Shown here one piece after another: positions 1-8,679 of a stretch of 64,000 nt of DNA (positions are counted from its first letter, which is position 1; every line of letters begins with the position of its first letter). Under the pieces are notes generated by a model, which saw nothing but the letters and a program-made list of their open reading frames with translations, ran no database searches and was not told the DNA's origin. The position numbers were made by a program, and so were the translations under genes. The DNA lies in NCBI RefSeq assembly GCF_900215315.1, contig NZ_OBEB01000003.1:310001-374000 (forward strand), read 5' to 3'. Source of the stretch: Arsukibacterium tuosuense (GTDB lineage Bacteria > Pseudomonadota > Gammaproteobacteria > Enterobacterales > Alteromonadaceae).

Positions 1-43
1 AACAAAGTGCCGGGCAAATATCAGAGACAATCAGGACGTCGTT

Positions 44-1270
44 ATGAAAATATTATATGTCTGTCATCGCTTTCCCTTTCCGCCGAAACGTGGCGGCAAA
101 ATTCGCCCGTTCAACATGATCCGTCATTTCAGCCAGCAAGGTCATCAGGTTTACGTAGCATCACTGGCCCGTAATCCGGCAGAAGCGGCAGACGGTGAAG
201 GGATCAGACAGCATTGTCATCATTACTACGCTGCCGTGGTAAAAGAACCGGTGCAGTTCGCACGGATGATCCTGCGCCTGCCCCTACTGACGCCATCATC
301 AATGGGTTACTTTTTCAGCCATGATTTAAATAACCATATTAAAGGCTTACTGGCAGAGCATAAATTTGATCTGATTTTTGTGCATTGCTCGTCAGTTGCC
401 CAATATGTCAGTCATGTCGAAGACACGCCCAAGTTGCTTGATTTTGGTGATATGGACTCGCAAAAATGGTTAGCCTACCGTGCTTTTAAACCCTTTCCAC
501 TTAGTCTGGGCTATTACCTGGAAGGCCAAAAAATGCTGCGGGCAGAAAAGCGCCTGGCCAGCCGCTTCGACTTATGCAGCTGCACCACTAAAGCTGAACT
601 GGCTACCCTGCAAAGCTATAATACCCGGGTACCGACGGCCTGGTTTCCGAACGGCGTTGACACCGAATACTTTACCCCCGGCACTGCGCCTTATGAGCAC
701 CATAGTATTTCCTTTATTGGCCGGATGGATTACTACCCCAATCAGGAAGCGATGTTGCAGTTCTGCCGGCAAACCCTGCCACTGATCCGCGAGCAGATCC
801 CTGATGTTAAGCTTTACATCGTTGGGGCAGAACCCAGCGCCGCAATCCGGGCGCTGGCCAACTTACCCGGCGTTATTGTTACCGGCTCGGTCCCAGATGT
901 CAGGCCCTATATTATTAACACCGCAGCAATGGTAGCACCACTTAATATCGCCCGGGGCACTCAGAACAAAATTCTGGAAGCCATGGCAATGGCGGTACCG
1001 GTCGTCAGCAGCAGCCAGGCGGCAGGCGGCATTGACGCCATTGCCAATCAACACTTTTTAATTGCCGATACCCCGGCAGAGTATGCCAATGCCCTGGTAA
1101 AACTGATGCGCAACGCCGCTTTCCGGCAACAACTTGCTGACGCTGGCCGGCAACGGATGCTGACGCATCACCAATGGCACTTATCAATGCAACAATTAGA
1201 CAGCATAGTGCAACAATGTATAAACTTGCATCAGGAAAAACAGCTGACACAACGGGAAGTGCAAATATGA
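44..1270 (+). CDS. GT4 glycosyltransferase, TIGR03087-like, of the XrtA/PEP-CTERM locus
   Basis: A 408-residue GT-B glycosyltransferase that should add a sugar to the lipid-linked exopolysaccharide repeat at the cytoplasmic face of the inner membrane. The N-terminus (YVCHRFPFPPKRGGKIRPF, residues 5-23) is very close to the start typical of the XrtA-associated TIGR03087 family. The GT4 donor-binding half begins at the SFIGRMDYYPNQ motif (about residue 223), and the acidic EX7E-type region is NKILEAMAMAVPVV (about residue 305). The start ATG has AGGAC just upstream. It overlaps the next gene by ATGA, so it is the first visible gene of a tight operon whose beginning lies left of the window. The sugar specificity cannot be read from sequence. 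Confidence 0.9.
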   Translation: MKILYVCHRFPFPPKRGGKIRPFNMIRHFSQQGHQVYVASLARNPAEAADGEGIRQHCHHYYAAVVKEPVQFARMILRLPLLTPSSMGYFFSHDLNNHIKGLLAEHKFDLIFVHCSSVAQYVSHVEDTPKLLDFGDMDSQKWLAYRAFKPFPLSLGYYLEGQKMLRAEKRLASRFDLCSCTTKAELATLQSYNTRVPTAWFPNGVDTEYFTPGTAPYEHHSISFIGRMDYYPNQEAMLQFCRQTLPLIREQIPDVKLYIVGAEPSAAIRALANLPGVIVTGSVPDVRPYIINTAAMVAPLNIARGTQNKILEAMAMAVPVVSSSQAAGGIDAIANQHFLIADTPAEYANALVKLMRNAAFRQQLADAGRQRMLTHHQWHLSMQQLDSIVQQCINLHQEKQLTQREVQI

Positions 1271-2583
1271 ATATCAGTATTTTTGGATTAGGTTATGTTG
1301 GCGCCGTGTCGCTGGCGTGTCTGGCGCGCGACGGCAATCAGGTTATTGGGGTCGATATTGACCCGGTGAAACTGGAACTGATTAAAAGCGGCCAGTCGCC
1401 GGTAATTGAAGAAGGTATGCCAGAGCTCATGGCAGCAATGGCGGCCAGTGGCCGGGTCAGCGTGTCGCAGGACGTACAGCATGCCATTGATAATAGCGAC
1501 GTTTCATTTATTTGTGTTGGTACACCGTCACAAACTAATGGCAGCCAGGATCAAACCGCCGTGCTGCGCCTGGCCGAGCAATTAGGTAAAGCGCTAGCCA
1601 GTAAAAGCAACCGTCATACTATTGTATTTCGTTCCACCTTGCTGCCCGGCACGGTAGAAGGCAGTTTAAAAAGTTTGTTAGAGCAATATTCCGGCAAACA
1701 GGACGGGGTAGATTTTGACATTTGTTTTCAACCAGAATTCCTGCGCGAAGGCAGCTCGATAAAAGATTACGACAACCCGCCGTTTACTATCGTGGGAGCT
1801 AATAACGAGGCAGCACACCTGCAAATGCAGCGATTATTTGGCCATTTGCCTGGTCAGTATCACCGCACAGATGTGAAAACGGCTGAAACCGTCAAGTATT
1901 TCTGTAATATTTTTCACGCCCTGAAAATTACTTTTGCCAATGAAGTCGCCAGGTTATGTGAAGGCCTGACGGTTGACCCGTTTAAAGTCATGGACTTAGT
2001 CTGTGCGGACAAGCAGCTGAATATTTCACCGGCCTATCTAAAACCGGGCTTTGCCTTTGGTGGCTCCTGCTTACCAAAAGATTTAAGGGCCATGCAATAT
2101 GTTGCCAAACAGGCAGATATCGAAATTCCGATGTTATCCCAGGTATTGTCATCTAATCAGGTGCATTTGCAGCAGGCCTATAAAAAAATCCTGGCGCTGG
2201 GCTCAAGGGATGTTGGCATGATCGGTCTGAGCTTTAAATCAGGCACCGATGACTTGCGGGAAAGCCCGCTGGTCGACTTAGCCGAACACCTTATCGGTAA
2301 AGGCATGCATTTAAGTATTTTCGACCCGGAAGTAAACCTGTCACGCCTGCTTGGCGCCAATAAACGCTTTATTGAAGAATCTATTCCCCATATCGGCCAG
2401 TTAATGACCAGCGATATTGAACAGCTGCTGGCAAATAATAAGGTAATCGTCCTGGGGTTAAACGACAAACATATCGTTGAACAGGTATTAGCAGGACTGA
2501 CACAGGAGCATATTCTGGTCGATTTGGTTCATTTGAAGCAAATCGCCGATGTGCGCGCCCGCTATATCGGACTATGCTGGTGA
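1267..2583 (+). CDS. algD: GDP-mannose 6-dehydrogenase-like nucleotide-sugar dehydrogenase (AlgD type)
   Basis: A 438-residue NAD-dependent dehydrogenase of the UDP-Glc/GDP-Man family, which oxidises C6 of a nucleotide sugar twice to give a uronic acid donor. The Rossmann motif GLGYVGA is at residues 6-12. FAFGGSCLPKDLRAM carries the catalytic cysteine at residue 268, the position I recall for the catalytic Cys of Pseudomonas AlgD, and the length matches AlgD (436). VSFICVGTPS is also AlgD-like. I chose the ATG at 1267, which overlaps the previous stop (ATGA), because the longer in-frame ORF adds 31 residues before the Rossmann fold. GDP-mannose as substrate is inferred from similarity; UDP-glucose is the alternative. 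The product should feed a uronate-containing polymer. Confidence 0.85.
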   Translation: MNISIFGLGYVGAVSLACLARDGNQVIGVDIDPVKLELIKSGQSPVIEEGMPELMAAMAASGRVSVSQDVQHAIDNSDVSFICVGTPSQTNGSQDQTAVLRLAEQLGKALASKSNRHTIVFRSTLLPGTVEGSLKSLLEQYSGKQDGVDFDICFQPEFLREGSSIKDYDNPPFTIVGANNEAAHLQMQRLFGHLPGQYHRTDVKTAETVKYFCNIFHALKITFANEVARLCEGLTVDPFKVMDLVCADKQLNISPAYLKPGFAFGGSCLPKDLRAMQYVAKQADIEIPMLSQVLSSNQVHLQQAYKKILALGSRDVGMIGLSFKSGTDDLRESPLVDLAEHLIGKGMHLSIFDPEVNLSRLLGANKRFIEESIPHIGQLMTSDIEQLLANNKVIVLGLNDKHIVEQVLAGLTQEHILVDLVHLKQIADVRARYIGLCW

Positions 2584-3584
2584 ACAGGTTAATCAGCTGG
2601 CGCAGCTGCCTGATAATTGTGACGATGATGGTCTTGCCGGTGGCACTGCTGGTGGCAAACTTCCATTCGGGTACTGAACTGGTGCGGCTGCGTAATGCCA
2701 TGGTATTTAATGTCATCAGCACTGAGCAGAGCCAGTGGCCCGGCGATCAGTTCCCTGCTTCGTTTAAACAGGAAAAAGCGCTGCTGCCTGATGCTATAGC
2801 TAAGGTAATCATCAATCAGAAAATGCCTGGCAACCAGCAACAGACCAGCGATCCGTTGGCGTTAATGTTACAACAAGCCGCGGTGTTAAATCTGGATCAG
2901 CGTCGTCGTGGTGGCGCTATTCAGGCCGATGTCAGCACCACCCTGGCACAAATTCAGCAGCAACGCGGCTACTGTGCCGACTACACTGAAATTATTAATG
3001 TATTTGGCCATGCACTGGATATTCCGGTACGGGAATGGGCGCTGGCGTTTGATGGTTTTGGCGGCCACGGCCACGCTATCAATGAAATATGGGACCAACA
3101 GGCGCAGCGCTGGATTATGCTGGACGTGTTTAACGGCTTTTATCCGGTAAACCAGCAACGGCAGCCGATGTCGGTACTGGAGTTTAAACAGCAACTGATT
3201 GCAGATCGCAGCCAGATCACACTGGTCAGATTATCAGATCAGACCTTTGGTTTTAAAGACGACGCTATGGCGCTCGATTATTATTACAATGGCCGCCATC
3301 AATTTTACCTGTGGTGGGCCAATAACAATATCAGTTATGACGAGCACCCCCTGATTAAACTTGCTGCCAACGTCTCCCCTCACCTGGAGCAAATGGTGGC
3401 GATAATCAGCGGCCAGTTCCCGCAATTAATGGCAATAGCAGAACCTGACAACCTGCATATGATCAACAATATGCAGCGGCTGAAAATTATGCTCTGGGTA
3501 CTATTCTTTTATCAGGTATTGCTGGCGCTGTTGTTACTGGCAATGCTGATTACACTTTTTACCCGACGCTCAAGGAAGACGTAG
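2574..3584 (+). CDS. Membrane-anchored transglutaminase-like cysteine protein
   Basis: A 336-residue protein with an N-terminal membrane segment (residues about 10-28), a soluble domain that should face the periplasm, and a C-terminal hydrophobic helix (about 305-328). The middle holds a transglutaminase-like triad: Cys134 in RGYCADYTE, His167 in GHGHAINEIW and Asp184 in LDVFNGF. Such domains cleave or form amide or ester bonds; the substrate here is unknown. It overlaps the dehydrogenase gene by 10 bases and the next gene follows after one base, so it is part of the exopolysaccharide operon. A role in processing an amino-acid-substituted polymer or a cell-surface protein is only inference. 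Confidence 0.7.
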   Translation: MLVNRLISWRSCLIIVTMMVLPVALLVANFHSGTELVRLRNAMVFNVISTEQSQWPGDQFPASFKQEKALLPDAIAKVIINQKMPGNQQQTSDPLALMLQQAAVLNLDQRRRGGAIQADVSTTLAQIQQQRGYCADYTEIINVFGHALDIPVREWALAFDGFGGHGHAINEIWDQQAQRWIMLDVFNGFYPVNQQRQPMSVLEFKQQLIADRSQITLVRLSDQTFGFKDDAMALDYYYNGRHQFYLWWANNNISYDEHPLIKLAANVSPHLEQMVAIISGQFPQLMAIAEPDNLHMINNMQRLKIMLWVLFFYQVLLALLLLAMLITLFTRRSRKT

Positions 3585-3585
3585 T

Positions 3586-4872
3586 ATGTCGCAACAGGAT
3601 AATCTTGCGAAACAAAATATGGCGCAACAAGAAGCTGCACAACAGGAGCTGGCGCAACCAGCACCGTTACAGGTTTTGCATGTTTTTGACCATTCGGTGC
3701 CTCTGCACAGTGGCTATGCATTTCGCAGCCTGGCGATTTTACAACAGCAACAGCGGCTCAATATCAGCACCCGGCAGCTGACCAGCAGCAAACATTATTT
3801 GGCAGGGCCAGCTGAAGAACAGGTAGCCGGTTTAACTTTTCAACGCACTCAGCCCGGTCTGCTGGCAAAACTACCGGTGCTCAGTCAGCTGGACGTGATC
3901 AACCAGCTGGAACGCCAACTGACTAAGATGGTACAGCAACAAAAGCCAGATATCATTCATGCCCACTCGCCTTCCCTCAATGCCCTGGCGGCGGCTAAAG
4001 TTGCCAGACGATTTAATATTCCGCTGGTGTATGAAATGCGCGCCTCCTGGGAAGATGCAGCAGTCAGTCACGGCAGTTGTAAAGAAGGCGATTTGCGCTA
4101 CCGGATTGGCCAGTACCTGGAAAAAAAGGCGCTGAGAAGCGCCGATTACGTCGTTACTATTTGCCAGGGTTTAGCTGATCAAATTGCCCAATGGGGTGTG
4201 GCCAGAGATCGGATCACCGTTGTCGCTAACGCGGTTGATATCAGCGCTTTTAATCCGGTGCTCTGTAAAGATCAGCAGCTGGAACACAGCCTGAATTTAC
4301 AGGGTAAAACGGTACTGGGCTTTCTTGGCTCATTTTACCGCTATGAGGGGCTGCACATCCTGCTTGATGCCTTTGCGCGTTTGCAGCCGCAGCACCCGGA
4401 CTTGCGGTTGTTACTAGTGGGTGGCGGCTTACAGGAGGCCGCGCTCAGAGCGCAGGCAAAAGAGTTAAACATCAGTGACTACATTATTTTTACCGGCCGG
4501 GTCGACCACCATACTATCAGCCGCTATTACAGCCTGGCAGATATGTTTATTTATCCGCGCCAGGCCATTCGCTTAACCGAGATGGTAACGCCGCTAAAAC
4601 CGCTGGAAGCCATGGCCCAGCAAGGGCTGGTTGTCGCCTCTGATATCGGTGGCCACCGTGAACTGATCCGCCACAATGACACCGGTATTTTATTTGAACC
4701 GGACAACCCGGCGCAACTGGCCAGGGTATTAGCTGAGCTGTTAAGCAATCGTGAAGACTGGCCCAGAATAAAGCAAAATGGTCGCAACTTTGTGGCACAA
4801 GAGCGAACCTGGCAGCATACGGTGGCAGCAATTCTGCCGGTTTATCAGCAGGTGTTAAGTGATCGACGCTAA
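3586..4872 (+). CDS. GT4 glycosyltransferase, exosortase A-associated (TIGR04063-like)
   Basis: A 428-residue GT-B enzyme. After a Gln/Ala-rich leader of about 25 residues comes VLHVFDHSVPLHSGYAFRS, the hallmark start of the Daro_2409/TIGR04063 family found in XrtA loci. The donor-binding half contains GFLGSFYRYEG (about residue 245) and LTEMVTPLKPLEAMAQQGLV (about 330), the latter carrying the conserved glutamate pair. It should transfer a sugar in repeat-unit assembly on the cytoplasmic side. It follows the transglutaminase-like gene after one base and overlaps the next glycosyltransferase by 14 bases. The Gln-rich extension at the N-terminus is unusual and may mean that translation starts later. 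Confidence 0.88.
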   Translation: MSQQDNLAKQNMAQQEAAQQELAQPAPLQVLHVFDHSVPLHSGYAFRSLAILQQQQRLNISTRQLTSSKHYLAGPAEEQVAGLTFQRTQPGLLAKLPVLSQLDVINQLERQLTKMVQQQKPDIIHAHSPSLNALAAAKVARRFNIPLVYEMRASWEDAAVSHGSCKEGDLRYRIGQYLEKKALRSADYVVTICQGLADQIAQWGVARDRITVVANAVDISAFNPVLCKDQQLEHSLNLQGKTVLGFLGSFYRYEGLHILLDAFARLQPQHPDLRLLLVGGGLQEAALRAQAKELNISDYIIFTGRVDHHTISRYYSLADMFIYPRQAIRLTEMVTPLKPLEAMAQQGLVVASDIGGHRELIRHNDTGILFEPDNPAQLARVLAELLSNREDWPRIKQNGRNFVAQERTWQHTVAAILPVYQQVLSDRR

Positions 4873-5974
4873 CAACAACGGCGCTGTGCCTAAACCACTG
4901 GCAGTAACCCTGGTGGGGCCGGTGCCCCCTCCCGCTGGCGGTATGGCGATGCAAACAGCGCAGTTACTGCGCTTGCTGACTGACACTAACCAGCTGAATG
5001 TAAAGCTGATTGCAGTAAACCCGCCCTACCAGCCACATTGGGTTGCTAACATTCCGGTGTTAAGGGCGCTGTTCCGGCTGCTCCCCTACTTCTGGCAGTT
5101 GCATAAGGCCTGCAAGCACAGCGATGTTATCCATTTAATGGCCAATTCCGGCTGGGCCTGGCATCTGTTTGCTGCACCGGCTATCTGGATTGCTCACTGG
5201 CATAAGGTGCCGGTTATCGTTAATTATCGCGGCGGTCTGGCGGCAGACTTTTTAGCCAGGCAGCGGCGCTGGGTGTTGCCTTCACTGCGCCGGGCCAGCG
5301 CTATTGTTACCCCCAGCGCTTTTTTGCAGGGCGTCTTTGCGCACTATCAGCTGAAGTGCCAAATCATTCCCAATATCGTTGATACCGCTATTTTCCATGG
5401 CACTCTGAAAGCCAGTTTAGCCACTGCGCCACATTTGGTGGTTACCCGCAATCTGGAAGCTATTTACGATATCGCCACCGCAATCCGTGCTTTTGCAATT
5501 ATCAGCAAACAGCTGCCACAGGCGCGGCTAAGTATTGCCGGCAGCGGCCCGGAACGGCCGGCGCTGGTCGCGCTGGTGCAGCAGTTACAACTCGACAGCC
5601 AGGTAACCTTTTGTGGTAAGTTAGACCGGCCACAAATGGCGGAGCTGTATGCCAGTGCTGATATCATGTTAAACCCGAGCACCGCCGATAATATGCCGAA
5701 CTCGCTGCTGGAAGCGATGGCAGCAAGCGTACTGGTGGTCTCTACTGATGTCGGTGGCATCCCGTATATGGTGGAGCACCAGCGAGATGCCTTGCTGGTA
5801 GCAGCCGCAGCCCCTGAGCAAATGGCAGCGGCAGTGTTAACTCTGGTTGCCAGGCCGGAACTGGCTAAGCAACTTGCGGCGCATGCACAGGCAAAAGTAA
5901 CTCAATATCAGCCAGCGCAGGTACTGCCGGGCTGGTTAGCTCTTTATGAACATTTCAGGTGTGCAAATGCGTGA
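4859..5974 (+). CDS. GT4 family glycosyltransferase
   Basis: A 371-residue GT-B glycosyltransferase with a GTG start inside the end of the previous gene. The N-terminal domain opens with VTLVGPVPPPAGGMA, a glycine-rich acceptor-site loop. The C-terminal domain has a VVTRNLEAIYDI / SIAGSGPE strand-loop pattern (about residues 185-220) and MPNSLLEAMAASVLVVSTDVGG (about 280), which carries the GT4 glutamates. It overlaps the O-ligase gene by 8 bases, so translation is probably coupled. It is the third cytoplasmic glycosyltransferase of this operon. I do not assign it to a named XrtA subfamily and its donor is unknown. Confidence 0.85.
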   Translation: MIDANNNGAVPKPLAVTLVGPVPPPAGGMAMQTAQLLRLLTDTNQLNVKLIAVNPPYQPHWVANIPVLRALFRLLPYFWQLHKACKHSDVIHLMANSGWAWHLFAAPAIWIAHWHKVPVIVNYRGGLAADFLARQRRWVLPSLRRASAIVTPSAFLQGVFAHYQLKCQIIPNIVDTAIFHGTLKASLATAPHLVVTRNLEAIYDIATAIRAFAIISKQLPQARLSIAGSGPERPALVALVQQLQLDSQVTFCGKLDRPQMAELYASADIMLNPSTADNMPNSLLEAMAASVLVVSTDVGGIPYMVEHQRDALLVAAAAPEQMAAAVLTLVARPELAKQLAAHAQAKVTQYQPAQVLPGWLALYEHFRCANA

Positions 5975-7319
5975 TTATCTAATCCTACTTGTTATTATTG
6001 CCTGTATCCCACTTACCTTGCGCCGGCCGTTTTTTGGTGTTTTAGTCTGGTGCTGGATAAGCTATATGGTACCGCACCGCCTAGGCTGGGGCTTTATTCA
6101 AACTCTGCCTATTGCCGCCATTATTGGCCTGGTTTTTTTAGTCAGTTATTTATTCAGTAAAGAACCGAAGCGGATCCCGCTACACAGCCCTATTGTCTTT
6201 CTACTGCTGTTTAATATCTGGATGGTGATCACCTTTATTATGAGTGTGAAAGATCCCTACGTATTATCACAATTTGAAAAAATCATGAAAATTCAGTTTT
6301 TTACCCTGATCATTCTGGCATTGCTTACCAGCCGCCAGCGAATTGAGCAAGCACTATGGGTAGTCGCGCTTAGTATCGGTTTTTACGGGGTGAAAGGCGG
6401 CATTTATACCATTCAAACCGCTGGTGGTGGTCGGGTCTGGGGACCAACCGGCGGCTTCTTTTACGGCAATAATGAACTGGCCCTGACCTTGCTGATTATC
6501 GTACCTATTTTGTTTTATTTACGCTATCTGGTGCCGGCAAATATGCGCTGGTTAAAGTTAGGCTTATTAGCGGTTATGGGATTGTCTGTTTTAGCAGCAT
6601 TAGGCACCCAAAGCCGCGGCGGCCTGGTTGCCTGTATTTGTGTTGGCGTTTTTCTCTGGTTAAAAGGCCCGAATAAGCTGGCAGTAGCGCTGGTTATCCT
6701 GCTCGCTACTCCGGTGGTCTATCAGTTTATGCCCGATCGCTGGCATGACCGGATGGCCACCATTATAGAACCCGATCGGGAAAGCTATGATGGCTCGGTT
6801 AAAGGCCGCTTTAACGCCTGGGAAATGGCTTATAATATGGCCAAAGACCGGCCTTTTGGTGGCGGTTTAAATGGTTTTAAAGCTGAGCACTTTTACCTGT
6901 ATGCCCCTGAACCGAATCGCCAGCACGACTCACATAGCATTTATTTTCAGGTAATGGGCCATCATGGCTTTATTGGCTTCGCCTTATGGCTGGCGATTTA
7001 TCTCAGTACCTGGCGTAGCGCCAAAAAAACCATCAAGTTAACCAATAAACGGGACGACTTAAAATGGGCAGCGTTGCTGGCCAAAATGCTGCAGTGCAGT
7101 TTAATTGCCTACGCATCCGGCGGCGCATTTCTCGGTTTAGCTTATTTCGATTTGCCTTACCATCTGGTTGTCACCGTGGTCGCGCTGCAGGTAGTGGTTA
7201 AAAAGCAATTAGCGGCGGAAGCGGCTGAGAAAAAGCAGCAGCAAGACCAGCGGTTAGCCGAAGCAGGACAACCGCACCCTGACCGCTTTAAAGTACAGGC
7301 CCCCAACAGTTATGAATAA
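5967..7319 (+). CDS. Putative O-glycosylation/polysaccharide ligase, exosortase A-associated (Wzy/WaaL superfamily)
   Basis: A roughly 450-residue polytopic membrane protein with about ten hydrophobic segments. The start MRDYLILLVIIACIPLTLRR and the following SYMVPHRLGWG are typical of the TIGR03097 O-ligase-like family of XrtA loci. The large periplasmic loop contains RFNAWEMAYNMAKDRPFGGG and DSHSIYFQVMGHHG (about residues 280-330), the Wzy_C-like motif with the conserved His. It should polymerise repeat units or attach glycan to exported targets. The ATG at 5967 fits the family start better than an upstream ATG at 5946; both overlap the preceding gene. The C-terminus is a Gln/Lys-rich cytoplasmic tail. 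Confidence 0.85.
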   Translation: MRDYLILLVIIACIPLTLRRPFFGVLVWCWISYMVPHRLGWGFIQTLPIAAIIGLVFLVSYLFSKEPKRIPLHSPIVFLLLFNIWMVITFIMSVKDPYVLSQFEKIMKIQFFTLIILALLTSRQRIEQALWVVALSIGFYGVKGGIYTIQTAGGGRVWGPTGGFFYGNNELALTLLIIVPILFYLRYLVPANMRWLKLGLLAVMGLSVLAALGTQSRGGLVACICVGVFLWLKGPNKLAVALVILLATPVVYQFMPDRWHDRMATIIEPDRESYDGSVKGRFNAWEMAYNMAKDRPFGGGLNGFKAEHFYLYAPEPNRQHDSHSIYFQVMGHHGFIGFALWLAIYLSTWRSAKKTIKLTNKRDDLKWAALLAKMLQCSLIAYASGGAFLGLAYFDLPYHLVVTVVALQVVVKKQLAAEAAEKKQQQDQRLAEAGQPHPDRFKVQAPNSYE

Positions 7320-8679
7320 GCCAGTTATGACTAGCTTCTATACCCAACTGGTAAGTAACGTCTTGTTCCGGCTACATGAGCGCTTAAAAGGCCATAGCAC
7401 TTACGCCATGCTGGCCAGGCTGGAACAAAGCCAATGGTTAACGGCAGAACAGATAGCCAATGAGCAGCAACGCCGGCTCCAGGCATTTATTTCTGAGATT
7501 AGCCATAAGTCACCCTACTATCAGCAGCTGCTGAAAACCCGGGGGCTTACTGCCAGTGATATCAACACCGTCGCCGATCTGCAGAAACTGCCGTTTTTAA
7601 CCAAGCAACTTATTACTGATAATCAACAGGCCCTGTGCAGTGGGCCGCAACAGCAGCTGCAGCGTTACAATACTGGCGGCTCCAGCGGCGTGCCATTAAT
7701 TTTTTATATGGGCAAACAGCGGGTCAGTCATGATGTTGCCGCCAAGCTCAGAGCCACCCGCTGGTGGGATGTAGATATTGGTGACCCGGAAGTGGTGCTG
7801 TGGGGCTCGCCGATTGAGCTGGGTAAACAGGACCGGATTAAAAAAATCCGCGATAGCCTGTTTCGCTCATACCTGCTACCGGCATTTGAGTTTACCCCGG
7901 CCCATATCGAGGCCTATCTGCAACAATTGCAGCAGCTAAAACCGAAAATGCTGTTTGGTTACCCGTCGGTTATTCATCAGTTAGCCCTGGCAGCGGAAGC
8001 GCGCCAGCTGTCGTTGGCGCAACTTGGTATTAAAGTGGTATTTGTCACTTCGGAAATGCTGTTTGAACATCAGCGTCAGGTTATTGAGCGGGTATTCGCT
8101 TGTCCGGTTGCCAATGGTTATGGCGCCCGTGACGCCGGTTTTATTGCCCATCAATGCCCGGCCGGCAGTTTGCATATCAGTGCTGAAGATATTATCGTCG
8201 AGATAATTGGCGACAATGACCAGGTACTGCCGGTGGGTGAAAGCGGTGAAATTGTAATTACTCATCTGCAAACTCAGGCGTTCCCCTTTGTCCGCTACCG
8301 TACCGGCGATATGGGACGCCTGAGTAGCGAACCGTGTCAATGTGGTCGCGGGCTACCGGTATTAGCCCAGGTTAGCGGCAGAACAACCGACTTTATGCTG
8401 ACCACAGCCGGCGATAAACTGCATGCCTTATCGCTGATTTATGTGCTGCGCGATTTAGAAGAAATCAGACAGTTTAAAATTATCCAGCACAGCCTGACAG
8501 ACGTTGAAGTACAGCTGGTTGCCGTCGCCCCGCTCTCCTCGTCGTTGGCTGAACAAATTATCAGCCAGTTTAAGCAGCGCCTGGGGGCTGACTGCAATAT
8601 CACACTTAAGCAGCTGGATACGATTGCCAGCCTGCGAAATGGAAAACATCGTTATGTTGAATCTAAAATGGATTATTAA
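7312..8679 (+). CDS. CapK/phenylacetate-CoA ligase-like adenylate-forming enzyme
   Basis: A 455-residue member of the PaaK/CapK branch of the ANL superfamily, which activates a carboxylate with ATP. The ATP-binding loop YNTGGSSGVPL is at about residue 120. Further motifs are VANGYGARDAGFIAHQC (about 265) and the hinge region FVRYRTGDMGRL (about 325), followed by a Cys-x-Cys patch (EPCQCGRGLP) and SGRTTDFML. CapK-like proteins are common in capsule and XrtA clusters, where the true acyl or amino-acid substrate is generally unknown. The start overlaps the ligase stop and the end overlaps the next gene by 26 bases, so it is operonic. Confidence 0.82.
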   Translation: MNKPVMTSFYTQLVSNVLFRLHERLKGHSTYAMLARLEQSQWLTAEQIANEQQRRLQAFISEISHKSPYYQQLLKTRGLTASDINTVADLQKLPFLTKQLITDNQQALCSGPQQQLQRYNTGGSSGVPLIFYMGKQRVSHDVAAKLRATRWWDVDIGDPEVVLWGSPIELGKQDRIKKIRDSLFRSYLLPAFEFTPAHIEAYLQQLQQLKPKMLFGYPSVIHQLALAAEARQLSLAQLGIKVVFVTSEMLFEHQRQVIERVFACPVANGYGARDAGFIAHQCPAGSLHISAEDIIVEIIGDNDQVLPVGESGEIVITHLQTQAFPFVRYRTGDMGRLSSEPCQCGRGLPVLAQVSGRTTDFMLTTAGDKLHALSLIYVLRDLEEIRQFKIIQHSLTDVEVQLVAVAPLSSSLAEQIISQFKQRLGADCNITLKQLDTIASLRNGKHRYVESKMDY

